Origin: Benincasa hispida
Taxonomy: Eukaryota; Streptophyta; Magnoliopsida; Cucurbitales; Cucurbitaceae
Assembly: GCF_009727055.1 (NCBI RefSeq)
Contig: NC_052350.1
Coordinates: 39,068,414 to 39,132,413, forward strand
Direction of reading: 5' to 3'
DNA: 64,000 bases
Positions within the stretch are counted from its first letter, which is position 1. Each line of letters begins with the position of its first letter. A program made the translations under genes and the position numbers. Shown in pieces: positions 23,595 through 34,608 of the stretch. The notes below the pieces were generated by a model. That model saw only the letters and a list, made by a program, of their open reading frames with translations, was not told the DNA's origin and searched no databases.

Positions 23595-25100
23595 TGTCAG
23601 TATGAGAGTATAGATGGTATGTCAGTTATCTACTCTGATTGTTGGACTGTGGTGATATTTAAATGACTAGTTCATGGAAAATATTATAGTCTTGACTTAT
23701 TTCATTGATTCTTGAGGTCCTCGGGAATGATAATGGTGATCGTACCACATCCTGGTGCCAAATTGAACTCCACCTTTGCTGCTTGTTGAAAACTTTATTG
23801 GAGCATTTCAGGCCTTGGATTTGAGCAGGCACTTGCGACCATACAGGTGCTTCTCTTCCCATATCTTCCATTTTGTAGTTGATATACATCTCGGATTTTG
23901 CTTTCTTCCTTCTTTTTCAATAAAGAAATCTCTGTGACCAACTTCTGGTTCAACATGTATGTTTTAGTTCTGCATAGGCTAGTTGGTTCTGCATTCTTGT
24001 CTCTCTCTTCCCTTCTCTCCACATTAGTTTTTATTAGTTCAAAGGAAATAACTAAAATAAATAAATAATAATGAAACTAGTTATCCACTGTACTGCCTTG
24101 AAAGGTGCCGTCTTCAGATGATAAATTAGGAATTTGATAAGAACTTGTGCACCTTTGGACTGGAGTAATGAAAGATCGATCTGATCTTTTTCAGGCTCTG
24201 ATGAATTTTGTATGCATCAGTGTTTGAGATATATCATAATTTGCATCCTTTCCAGTATGGGGTGAGGATGCTAATTGAAAAAACGCTTGCAAGTCTTATT
24301 TGTACCAGCGAATTTTGTGGGGAGTTTGGCTCGAGAGAAGTAAATAGATTTCTAGCGAGATGAAAAGGTTGAGTGATTAGATTTGGGAGCTGGTAAGGTT
24401 TAATTTCTCTTTGTGGGCTTTTTTCTAGGTCTTTAAACATGATTTTGTTAGAGTGGGGTCCTCCTTTTTTGTGTGAGGCTTGTTCTTTTGTTTTTTCCCC
24501 CTCTTTCGGGCATGTCCTTGTATTTTCTTTCAATGAAAGCTTGGTTCTTTAAAAAGGAAAAAAGAAAAAGGGTAAAAGAGAATTGTACTAGCAAATTAAA
24601 ATTTGAGTAACTGGGGTAGCTTTATCAAATCCATGGTGGTGGCACATGACATGACTGATACAGTTATCTATTTTTACTTTAAGTGTTATCTTGTCGGTTT
24701 TTATGTGTATATTGGGTAGTTAGGTGTAAGATGATTTTATTTTACGCATACTGATTTTTTTTCTTTTTTTGTGTGTGCGTGTATGTAGCGAATGGCCGAG
24801 CTCTCCAGTAAAAGGAGGAAGAGAAAATTGGGAACATTGTTCGATGAGCTGTTCGTATGGAAGTAAATTGCCTTGTCAGGTTGGTTGGGGTGGTTAGAAG
24901 GTCTTCTTAAGTTCATCGGTTTTATCTCGAGGTATTGATTGGTGGGATAAGATGGTGTACTCAGTAATCTACTTAACTGTCGAGTCTAGCTGTTGAAATT
25001 GCTTTTACTATCATCCGAAGGCAGGTGATACTATTGTGCTGCTTGGCAAGTTCTGTCTCTGAAGACTTTTTGGCGTATTCTATGCGGGTAAGAATCTACA
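23595..25100 (+). other. SMG7: SMG7 3'UTR region with probable introns
   Basis: After the stop, GATG|GTATGT (GT at 23617) is a strong donor and TTTCAG at 23806-23811 a good acceptor. 23812-23846 could be a small exon ending ATACAG|GTGCTT. A second acceptor TGTATGTAG at 24780-24788 precedes a more complex stretch (24789-24879) that ends in a possible donor. A LINE fragment lies in the putative second intron. The junctions are inferred from consensus only. 3'UTR introns are a known feature of plant SMG7 transcripts and make them NMD targets. Confidence 0.5.
24236..24560 (+). mobile_element. LINE-1 3'-end fragment
   Basis: A decayed reading of the L1 C-terminal block (an ERSK-like stretch, then LGAGKV and FLFVGFF) ends in a pyrimidine tract and CAATGAAAGCTTGG. 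It resembles the ends of the LINE copies in the RhoGAP introns. Many stops. Confidence 0.55.
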
Positions 25101-26245
25101 TGACCTGAACTGCTGGATGATGGTGTGGGTTTCAAAATCTCATATGTTTGGTTTGGATGACTACACTCTTTGAATGTGAAATCACCCCTTTACTTTCAGT
25201 TGTGAAAGAGGGGGGGGTTGGTTATTATGCACTATTTTGTTATGACTGAGCTGGAATCTTTAGGAACCTTCCTAGATTTAAATGTTGTTGATGTCGAGTC
25301 AAGTCGTGGCTTTCTTCTAATACGGAAATAATTTGTGAAATGCGTCAGACGTGTTTGCTGGGTACTAATGTACTATTCTGGTTTGTCCATCACTTTTCAT
25401 GTTTGGTTCTCTTCTATTATTGTGTATGAGATTGAGATTCTGTTTATCACGTATGCCTCTGCCTAAAATTGGCTTTTGTAGGAAGAGATTTACATGGCTG
25501 CCTTTTGCCAACTGATCTATAAGCTTAACCTAAGTTCATAGCATGGTTGACAAAGTGCTTTGTGCCTGCCATCCCACGTTATTACAAGAAAGAATTAATG
25601 CCTTTCTATTTACAAATCTTCTTTTCTTTCAGTCGTTTATTTCAGGTACCCCCCCATGTTTTAACACATTAAAGAATTTTCATTTCCACCACTGTGATCT
25701 ATTGTGAAATTTTTGATTAATTGAAATGAAACCCTTTGTTTAGTTTTTGCATGCAACCAAGGTGTTGTATTTTGACCTTTTCAAAGGTCTCAATTTAGGT
25801 TTTGAACTTTTGCTTTTCAAATAGATAATAGGTGAATGTACATGCATTAGGAGATGAATGTTTGTTTCGAGATGGGGGAACTTTTTTTTAAAGTGATTTT
25901 AAAATGGTTAAATCGTTTTATTTTCATATTTAAAATCAGGTTGATATGTGCTTTGATTATAACAACTCTTTCGATGATAACAACCCTCTAGATAAGGTCT
26001 CATATTCTTGATTGTTATTAGAGCATGGAAACCCAAATTAAAATCATAAAAATGTGGACTTTCCTTTCGATGATTTTAGAATTGATTTCTATACCACCTT
26101 GTTGGTTGTGTATGATTCGTCATCTTCTTCCTCGGTTGTAGATGATTCGTTGAAGTATAAGGTTTATTGTACATTTTTTGTTAGGCCGATCAAGTATATG
26201 CATATAGTTTGACTTGACAAGTTATATAAGGTTTATTGTACATCT
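25100..26245. other. spacer after SMG7
   Basis: Mixed composition at first, so an extended SMG7 3'UTR to ~25500 is possible, then AT-rich. ATAAGGTTTATTGTACAT occurs twice (~26157 and ~26227). No gene is seen. Confidence 0.4.
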
Positions 26246-26253
26246 TTTGATGG

Positions 26254-26591
26254 TAGGGGTGTACTGGGTTGGTTGATTTGGAAGATTTTTGTAGACCAAC
26301 TCAAAAAGTCGGGTTGGTTAATAATGAACCCTATTAGTTCTTTTTTGGAGGGTCAATCCAACCCAACCCAAAATTTTCGGGTTGAGTCACCGGTTCGTTT
26401 TTTTTTTTTTTTTTTTTTAACTTTTATATATGTATATTCCCGACCCGACCCTGAAATGGGATAATCCGAGACCCAACCCGAATTTAATATTTTTAACCCA
26501 ACCCAAAATAAAATCTAACCCAACCCAACCCTTGCGGTTTGGGTTGGGTAGTCTGGGTTGGTCGGGTTATCAGATTTTTTGAACACCCCTA
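26254..26591. mobile_element. short nonautonomous hAT-type element
   Basis: A 338-bp element starts TAGGGGTGT and ends with the complement ACACCCCTA, flanked by the 8-bp near-perfect duplication TTTGATGG / TTTGATAG (26246-26253, 26592-26599). The interior is built of GGTTGGGT/AACCCAACCC runs, making it nearly self-complementary, plus an 18-20 base poly-T. No coding gene. Confidence 0.85.
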
Positions 26592-26599
26592 TTTGATAG

Positions 26600-27834
26600 G
26601 CCAATACAAGATAGGTCGATCAAATGTATGTTGACATAATCTTGTATGGTATAAATGAAAGATGGGTGAATTAAACCCAAAAAAAGGATATATTTGAATT
26701 ATAATAAATTTAGATTATATATATGAATAATTTGATTGATAATTACTTCCTTTAACTTAAAACTTTTGAGTAGTTTCTCTTTAAATTCTAATTGTTTTGT
26801 GGAATTAATCATATTAAAGTTAACTATTTAACTAAAATTGTTCATAATGGTAATTTATGATAATTGATTTTTTTTTTCTTTTTGAAGTCAAATGGGAAAA
26901 ATTATTCACATTGAATCTGGTCCAATCGGGTCCTTACGAATTTTCCATATGGAATCCTTGCCCCAATCCCATGGTGAGATTAATCAAATGAGATTTTTTT
27001 TTTTTGGCATTAAAACGCTAATTAGAAGGAATGGTGATTATTCTAAAATAAGTCTAACTTAATTGAAGTATTAATAGTAAATAATTAGATCAATAATAAA
27101 AATTTACATTGAATGTGGCTAAGATAATATAATATAGTAATTATAAATGTATCACTTTAAATTGTTAAGTTTACCTAGTATATTGGTGTTAACAATTAAT
27201 TAAAAATAATTAGATAGATTAATTCATTTTTGTTAATTAATTATGACATATCTTTACTTCTCATCTCCCAAGTATAATACTTGCATTTGGCTAGTAATCT
27301 GAATATAAAACTTTGAAACAATGGTTTCAATGAAAAAATAGGAACTGTATTTTCTTTTCAAATACATTATATTAGTTATAAATGTGTTTGGTAGTATATT
27401 TATGAACATTAAAAACAATTTTAGTTACCAACTAAATATTTGGTTGACTCTAAACAATTAGTAGTTAATTTATGCATACATTTTATCATTTTACAATATT
27501 AGATGATTTATAATATATTACGTTATATTAATTTTAAAATTTATGAAAATGAATTGTTTACAACATGACATAGTAGATATATCAAAAGTTTTTTTTTTTT
27601 TTTTTAAAAATATAATGTTGCATTTAATTTTAAAATTTTCACTATTTGAACTACAAAATTAAAAAATTTCTTTTTACAAAAATATATATGTCAAATATAT
27701 AATTATTAACAAAATGAAAACAGAAATATGAATTGGATATCAACTATGTTCTTAATGCCTTTTAAAAAGGGACTAGTTGTCCTTTTGGTTTATGTGAACA
27801 CAATGTTGGAAAAAGAACTACCCTTTGGAGTATT
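26600..27834. other. AT-rich spacer
   Basis: Very AT-rich DNA with homopolymer runs. I saw no gene or element with definable ends. Confidence 0.6.
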
Positions 27835-28175
27835 GATGGAATTAAACATGGGCCACATTTATCCAAGTGAAACGTAATACATCAATGGTAATCTGAAAAG
27901 TGAGCTCCATTTGATTATATTTTTTGTTGTTTACCTATGTTCAGTAATCATTCCACCTCTAAATCTGTAATCAAAACGTGCAATCTGATTGAGGAATTGA
28001 GGATGCTCAATCTATTATGTTTGGAAATTATGTAGGACCCTCTATTTTTACCGTAATCATTACCGTTATAAAGATTTTTTTTTTCATTATGAGGATTATG
28101 AATTTATAATATTTTCCGTTACCATTATCGTTACTGTTACCATTTAATGGTAATGGTAGTAGTACTAGTAACAGT
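27835..28175. repeat. ~1.2-kb repeat family, copy A left part
   Basis: Shares AATGGTAATCTGAAAAGTG and the CCGTTACCATTA-type block with copies B (45788-46985) and C (49885-55812). The copy is cut at 28175 by the LTR element and resumes at 37745. The region left of the shared part shows nothing definable. Confidence 0.75.
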
Positions 28176-29356
28176 TGTTGAATGAGAAACTTTGGACCAA
28201 TCACAAGTTACCTCGTCATTTACTAAATTAATGACGAAATTCGAAATAATTAAATTTGGGCTCAATTAGAAGTTACATTTGTCCTGAATTGAAGTTAAAG
28301 ACAAATTTCGACGACGCCACGTGGTTTTATCATGACCGTTGAATCAGATAAGATTAATTTGACCCAATTTGATATTATTATTTGAGTCAAAGTCCAACTA
28401 AACGTTGAATTTGACCCCCAAATGTCAAATCAGGCTTAAATCCAATTAATTGGGCCCAAAAGCCAGACCTATGGACCAACTAAGCCCAAGTTCAACTAAT
28501 TGAGCCCAAAGGCCAGACCCATGGATCAACCAAGCCCAAGCCCACCTGTGAACTCTATAAATAGAGAAGCTCCCCTCATTTGGAGGGGTCAACAATTCTA
28601 TACTCCAGAGATGAGAATTTTCTACAATTAGAAGACTCCTTGACTCCTAAAGCTGACCACGCTTGAAGACTGAAGTCCTTTGGAGATATAAACATTCTGA
28701 ATATTGAAGTCCTTTGAAGATACAAGCATTCTGACCACGCTTGAAGGCTGAAGTCCTTTGGAGATACAAGCATTCTGAAGACTGAAGTTCTTTGAAGATA
28801 CAAGCATTATTCCAAAACTCCAAGCTTAAGAACATCCACACGCCCTGCTTCTAAACATCAAGCGTACGCATTCAACCGAGAGAGAATCAGAGGATTAAGT
28901 ATTAGAGATTGAACCACATCGCATCAAATCAACCTCAACATCAACACCAACCCAAGTTCAACTCTACGAAACAAGTTTCTCCGGAAGCCTCGTGCGAATA
29001 CTAATCCTCCAAGAAGATCAACAAGCCCAAAGGTCGATCATTTAAGAAGATCAACAAGCCCAAAGGCCAATCATTTAAGAAGATCAACAAGCCCAAAGGA
29101 CGATCATCCAAGTAGATCAACAAGCCCAAGGATGATCATTCAAGAAGATCATCAAGCCCAAAGTCCGATCCTTCAAGAAGATCAACAAGCCCAAAGGCCG
29201 ATCGTTCAAGAAGATCAACTAACTTAAAGATTATAGTTTATCTTGAAAGCATCAAAATACTATGTATTAGAGATTGTACTCACTTTCCACAAAATTAATA
29301 CAAATACAAAGTTCAAGTTCCATGAAATAAATTTCTCTTGAAATCTCGTGTTAACA
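28176..29356 (+). repeat. 5' LTR of element 1
   Basis: 1181 bp, TG...CA. It has a TATA box, 4 units of the ~34-bp GAAGTCCTTTGGAGATACAA minisatellite (28665-28810) and about 6 units of a 33-bp AAGAAGATCAACAAGCCCAA repeat (29010-29222). Confidence 0.9.
28556..28563 (+). promoter_or_regulatory. TATA box of the 5' LTR
   Basis: TATAAATA in the context CTCTATAAATAGAG is conserved in all three LTRs of this family (also 36763-36770 and 40520-40527), marking the probable U3/R boundary about 30 bp downstream. Confidence 0.7.
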
Positions 29357-29418
29357 AATTGGCATGCCTAGTGGGACATCTCTACCTCTCATCTCTCTCT
29401 CAACATTCAAGTAAACTA

Positions 29419-30870
29419 ATGTCACCAAAGAAAGCTGCATCTAAAGCAACTGCTGCAAGCAACACCTATATGGGACTTGTCACCTGCAACCATTGAAAGG
29501 AGAGCATGCAAAAGCAAGAACAAGGTTTTGTCTTTGCAGAGAAAATATGGGAGTAGATGATGGAATCTTCTAAAGGCGAGATCATAATAAGAGAAAATCC
29601 CTTGTTTGATAATTCTGCCTTTACTTCTAACCAATCAAAGGAAGAATCATACCTTGACATAGTATCTGTCATGTGGCTGATGTAACGGCTGAGTCAGCCA
29701 TGACAGAGATGGAAAGGAAGATAAATCTCCTAATGAAAGCTGTAGAGGAGCAAGATCATGAAATTGCTGCTTTGAGAGGTTAAATACAAGCTCGAGAAAC
29801 TACTGAGTCGAGTCAATCTCCAGCTACAAAAGCCAATGACAAAGGAAAGACTGTCTTGCAGGAAGACCAGCCGTAATAATCCACCTCTGTTAGCGCTCTA
29901 TCAGTTCAACAGCTACATAATATGATTACAAACGCCATAAAGGCTCAGTACGGAGGACCATCACAACCCTCCTTTATGTACTCCAAGCCATATACCAAGA
30001 GAATCGACAACCAGAGAATGCCAATTGGGTATCAACCTCCAAAGTTTTAGCAGTTCGATGGAAAGGACAATCCAAAACAACATGTTGCACACTTCATTGA
30101 AAACTGCGAAAATGCAGGAACCAGAGGTGACCAACTAGTCAAGCAGTTTGTCCATACCTTGAAAGGACATGCTTTCGATTGTTATACTGATTTGAAACCA
30201 GAAGTGATTGATAGTTGGGAACAGCTAGAAAGGGAGTTCTTGAACTACTTCTATAGTACAAGGCACACCGTTAGCATGATGGAGCTGATGAACACCAAAC
30301 AGTAGAAGAGACAGCCAATCATCGATTACATCAACCGATGGAGAGCTTTAAGTATAGATTGCAAAGATAGACTCACTAAATTATATACAGAGAGATGTAC
30401 ACTCAAGGCATGCATTGAGAACTTCTGTACATCCTACAAGGGATAAAACGTCGTACGTTTGAGGAGTTGGCAACACACGCTCATGATGTGAAGTTGAGCA
30501 TCGCCAACAGAGGAACTAAAGATTTCCTAGTCCCTGAAGGGAGAAAATACAAAATGAATCCAAGGGCACTGAAAAGATCATGGATAGTGCCACAAAAGAA
30601 TCTGTGGTCGTTCATGTGACCCCGCTGAAATTTTTCTCCAAAGAAAAACAAACAAAATTTGAAAGAAGGCACAACGAGGGGGAAAGGCGTCGTCCAACTC
30701 TTAAAGAAAGATAGGAGAAGGTTTATCCATTCCCCGACTCTGATGTGGCAGATATGTTGGAGCAACTGCTAGAGAAGCAACTTATTTAGCTGTCGGAATG
30801 CAAGCGGTCGGAAAAGTAAATGATCATAACTACTGCAAGTATCATCGGGTCGTTAGTCACACAGTTGAAA
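29419..30870 (+). pseudogene. decayed retrotransposon gag
   Basis: An ATG at 29419 starts a reading (MSPKKAASKAT...YMGLVTCNH) that meets a TGA after 25 codons. Frameshifts and stops follow. Between ~30040 and ~30470 a typical plant gag domain is still readable: QFDGKDNPKQHVAHFIENCE, GDQLVKQFVHTLKGHAFDCY, SWEQLEREFLNYFYSTRHTV, DYINRWRALSIDCKDRLTKL. Gag would form the virus-like particle that packages the element RNA. No CCHC knuckle was seen. It is closely related to the gag at 41233-42720, and not functional as it stands. Confidence 0.85.
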
Positions 30871-30871
30871 G

Positions 30872-31837
30872 GTGCTTCGTGCTGATTTAGATGAAGTTGC
30901 TCAGACAAATCACGCTACAGTAGCGGCGACTTCAAATGTTCCAACACTGTCTGTGTCCCATGCTCAAAGACAAAGCTCAATCCAGTTTGGAGAATTCGAG
31001 CTTATAGTTGTTCGGTTCCAACAAAAGATTCAAACAAAAAATTCCAAAAAGAAAGATGAGCTCGTTGAAGATGACAACGAAGGGTGGATAGTTGTGACTC
31101 GTCGAAAAAGAAGACAATCAAACTCCACCTAAAAGAGTCGTGTTCCTATCGAAGCTATAGAAGAAGGAACAACTCATAAAAAGAAAGGAAAAAAGATGAC
31201 ATCGAAGCCTAAGCCTGTTAAGAAAGAAGACAAGGGCTTCTCTCGATTCCGACGGCAGACAACTTTGGCAAAATTTCTCCCAAGAAGCTTTCTCAATCCA
31301 GAGAAAGTATTAGAAGTTATTGCATGTCGCATTGTCGGCATAGTGGAAGTCGACAACAATCATATAACTGTCGAAGAAGTCAACGACTCAAAAGAAATGA
31401 AGCAAAGAACTTCTGTCTTCGATCGTATTAAGCCTTCAAGTGCTCGATCTTCAGTCTTTCAAAGATTAAGTATGGCCACGGTAAGAGAAGAAGACCAATG
31501 TCCAACAACTACTTCTACTCGAACTTCGGTCTTTAAAAGGCTAAGTATATCCACATCAAAGAAAGATCGACCTTCAATATCTGCTTTTGATCGTCTCAAT
31601 ACAACAAGCGATCAACATAAAGGAAGGATGAAAATCTTGAAGGCTACGTCATTCCATGAAGAAAACAATGATGAAAAGATTCACAGTCGTGTCCCTTCAT
31701 GCATGAAGAGGAAATTTTCTGTTGACATAAGTACAAAAGGTTCCTTGATAGTGAAGCCAAAACTCATCATATTGACGAATTCTACAAATCAAGAGGATGA
31801 TCAAAACCATGATGAAATAAGAGTTTCTAAAGTCTAA
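30872..31837 (+). pseudogene. gag C-terminal region with repeated S-[VA]-F-x-R-[IL] motif
   Basis: Two consecutive frames (30872-31132 and 31196-31837, 213 codons) continue the gag region. The second starts at ATG 31196. It carries a Lys/Arg-rich start, then EVDNNHITVEEV and four spaced motifs: SVFDRI, SVFQRL, SVFKRL and SAFDRL. A basic tail contains IHSRVPSCMKRKFSVDI. Element 2 keeps the same order at 43170-43646. I recall this segment from cucurbit proteins named retrotransposon gag protein. Its role is unknown; binding of nucleic acid or of the partner's particle is possible, but that is a guess. Confidence 0.6.
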
Positions 31838-31926
31838 ATGAAGAAGCTCCTCATTGCAAGATCTTAAACTGCATGATGCTTCTGGCTCGCATGAGCTTAA
31901 AACATGAACGGTGCCCAAAAAAAAAA

Positions 31927-32204
31927 AAATATTTGTACGAACTATGTTACGACTTGATCCCTCTCATTATAAAGGATACGTAGGCAACTTAAAGAAATTT
32001 AAGTTCAGTCGCGCATAAAAAAAAAATATTTTTGAACTATATTATGACTTGATCCCTATCATTAGGAAGGGTATGTAGGCAGCTTGAAAGAAACTTCAAG
32101 TTTAGTCTAGTTTTAAAAAAAAAAAAACTTGAACTACGTCATGATTTGATCCCTTTCTTTAAAGATACGAAGGAAACTTAAAGAAATTTAAGTTTAGTCT
32201 ATCA
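31927..32204 (+). repeat. three copies of an ~80-95 bp motif after gag
   Basis: Each copy contains a GAACTA-TGAC-TTGATCCCT block followed by GGATACGTAGGCA-like sequence and AAATTTAAGTT. Copies start near 31936, 32032 and 32128. Similar copies occur in element 2 at 43835-44010. The GATCC...GGATACGTAGGCAGC block is widespread downstream of gag/pol in plant LTR elements. Confidence 0.75.
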
Positions 32205-32394
32205 GAAAAGGTACCACAACCACCTAAGTATGATACTACAAGATTGATGTTGATCATCCCCATTAAAGAATGACACTTCAGATTGAAGATGTATTGGGGG
32301 CAACACAATGGATTGGAGATGTTCATCCCTCGTAAGAAGCCAACACAGTAAATAAAAGGCACAAACTTGGAATGGGTTTCGCTTCCTCTTTAAA

Positions 32395-32960
32395 ATCAAA
32401 CTTAGATGCTCCTCCATCTTCAAGTTCAGAGGCTTCGTCGATGCTCTTCAATCTTTAAGTTTAGAGGCTTCATTGATGCTCCTCAATCTTCAAGTTTAAA
32501 GGCTTCATCGATGCTTCATCTTCATGCTCAAGTTTGGAGGCTTTGCAATGGCATCCTCATGCTCAAAGTTGCAAAGTCGAGCTCAATGTGAAGATCCATC
32601 GATGCTTCGTCAAACTCAAGTACGAAGGATTTGCCGATGCTTCAAGCTTAAATGCGGAGGATTCACCGATTCTTCAAGCTCAAGTGCAGAGGATTCGTCG
32701 ATGCTTCATCAAACTCAAATACGGAGGATTTTCCGATGCTTTGTCAAACTCGAATGCGAAAGTCTCGTCGATGCTTCTCCATTTTCAAGTTCAGAGGTTC
32801 CATCGATGTTGTTCCATCTTCACATTCAAGATTGGCGTGCACAACCCCACTTCCATCTTCAAGTTCAAAGTCGGTGTGCATGGCTCTGCTCCGTCTTCAA
32901 GTTCAAGGTCAATGTGCATGGCTCTGCTCCATCTTCAAGCTCAAGGCGGTATGCATGGCT
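32395..32960 (+). repeat. tandem array, ~35-45 bp units
   Basis: Units resemble CTTCAAGTTCAGAGGCTTCG then TCGATGCT. The last units change to TGTGCATGGCTC. All three plus frames are open over long stretches, but this is an effect of the repeats; no protein is recognised. Confidence 0.8.
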
Positions 32961-32969
32961 CCGCTTCAT

Positions 32970-33130
32970 CTTATCTTTTTTTTTTTTTTTTTATATTTTA
33001 CAAATTTTTTTCTTTCTTTTCTTATTTCTTTCTTTTTTTCCTTTTCTTTCTTTTCAACACTGTTTTTTTTTCACATTTTTTTTAATTTCTTCCTTTTTTT
33101 TTCAAAAAGATTATTATTTTTTTTTTTAAC
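32970..33130. repeat. T-rich low-complexity tract
   Basis: Long T and CTTT runs; no coding content. Confidence 0.9.
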
Positions 33131-33199
33131 TAAATCGCTCCCTTATATATTTTTTGTAGAAAGTACAGCGCAACAAAGAGTCTAACAAAACATTTTTAA

Positions 33200-33900
33200 T
33201 CTCACCGACCCTCTTTGGTGCACATAAGAGACCTTGGCATGTGTCCTTATCTATTGTATCCCTATTCGTGCCATGTTCGTGCTTCCTATGTCATGGGGAC
33301 CTGCAAACACTTAATAAACCGCCCTCATTCGATTTACCGACTAATCTTGCAGCGCCGTTTGTGCATCCTGAAATCGTCATGGGAGTGCCCGGCCAAGGTT
33401 TATACAACTTCCCATTTCGATCCCCTAGGGAGGATACCAGAAGGTCTAACCTTGTACACACGTTCGCACATCCTGATCGTCGTGGGAGGGGCCCGCAAAG
33501 GCTTACAACTCTTTCATTCAATCATTCCTAGGGGGAATCCCGATAAGGGGTCTGCCTTGTACACCGTTCATCGCATCCTGATTGTGTCATGAGGGAGGGC
33601 CATGCAAGGCTTACAACTCTTCCATTCGATCACCTTAAGGTAGATCCCGAAAAGGTCTACCTTAATAGCACCGTTCGTACATCCTGATCGTCTGTGGGAG
33701 GGGCCCCACAAAAGGCTTATAACTCTCCATTCGATCACCTAGGGGATCCCAGAAAGGTTTTCCTTGTCTCGATACTCTTGTATCCTGATCGTCATGGGAG
33801 GGCGCCACAAAGGCTTATAACTCCCATTCAATCCCTAGGAGGATCCCAGAAAGATTCTACCTTATTATGTTACTCCTTGATCAAAATTTGAAAGATAAGG
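33200..33900 (+). repeat. tandem array, ~95-110 bp units
   Basis: Units contain CATCCTGATCGTCATGGGAG, GGGCCC, AAAGGCTTATAACTCT, CATTCGATCACC and AGGATCCCAGAAAGG. About 6-7 units are present and some are damaged. The last two or three recur after the N gap. Confidence 0.8.
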
Positions 33901-34583
33901 GAAATGTGCCATCGAGTATTGAAGATGAGGTAGATATGTCATAAAACTTTGAAGATGGAAAGAATATCCATCAAGCTTTTTAAGCGGAGTTAGATTGGCT
34001 AGAGTCGATCTCGCATATAAGGCAAAGTCGGATGGACCAAAGTTGTTCTCGCATATGAGGTGGAGCCGGATGGACCAGAGTTGTCCTCACATATGAGGTA
34101 GACTAGACAAACCAAATTTGATCTCGCATATGAGGTGAAACCACACCCACATTTTTTAGAGGAAGCGAAGCTACACAAACATTTTGGAGAAGGGGTGAAG
34201 TTGTATCAACATTTTTGAGAGGAAACGAAACCGCACTACGATTTTAGAGGTGGAGTGAAGTCGTGTCATCAGTCTGGAGATGAAAGTGAAACCGCGCCAT
34301 CAGTTTGAGATGAAATAAAGCCACGCCAGCACTTTGGAGATGAAGCGAAGTCGCGCCAACATTTTGGAGAGGAAATGAAACCACACCACGACTTTGGAGA
34401 TGAAGCAAAATCGCGCCATCAGTTTGGAGATGAAGCGAAGCCACGCCACAACTTTGGAGATGAAGCGAACCACGCCAGACTTTGGAGATAAAGTGAAACT
34501 ACGCCAAAATTTTGGAGATGAAGTGAAGCCGTGCCATCAGTTTTAGAGATGAAGCGAAGCCACGCCCATGACTTGGTGAAAGA
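33592..34583. repeat. left copy of ~1-kb duplication flanking the gap
   Basis: Matches 34609-35605 nearly base for base, differing mainly by one-base insertions and deletions. It contains the end of the ~100-bp array, the ~45-bp TCGCATATGAGGTGGAGCCG array (33985-34150) and the start of the ~32-bp GAAGCGAAGCCACGCCA array. It is probably the end of one contig that overlaps the next. Confidence 0.85.
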
Positions 34584-34608
34584 NNNNNNNNNNNNNNNNN
34601 NNNNNNNN
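34584..34608. other. assembly gap (25 N)
   Basis: Twenty-five N, a round number typical of a placeholder of unknown size. Confidence 0.99.

Noticed and set aside
28665..29222. Regular direct repeats resembling a CRISPR array
   Set aside because: The units are directly adjacent without unique spacers and lie in a plant LTR.
32524..33185. Three overlapping long open frames on the plus strand
   Set aside because: They arise from an array with unit lengths that keep all frames open and end in a poly-T tract; no protein signature, and all frames are equally open.
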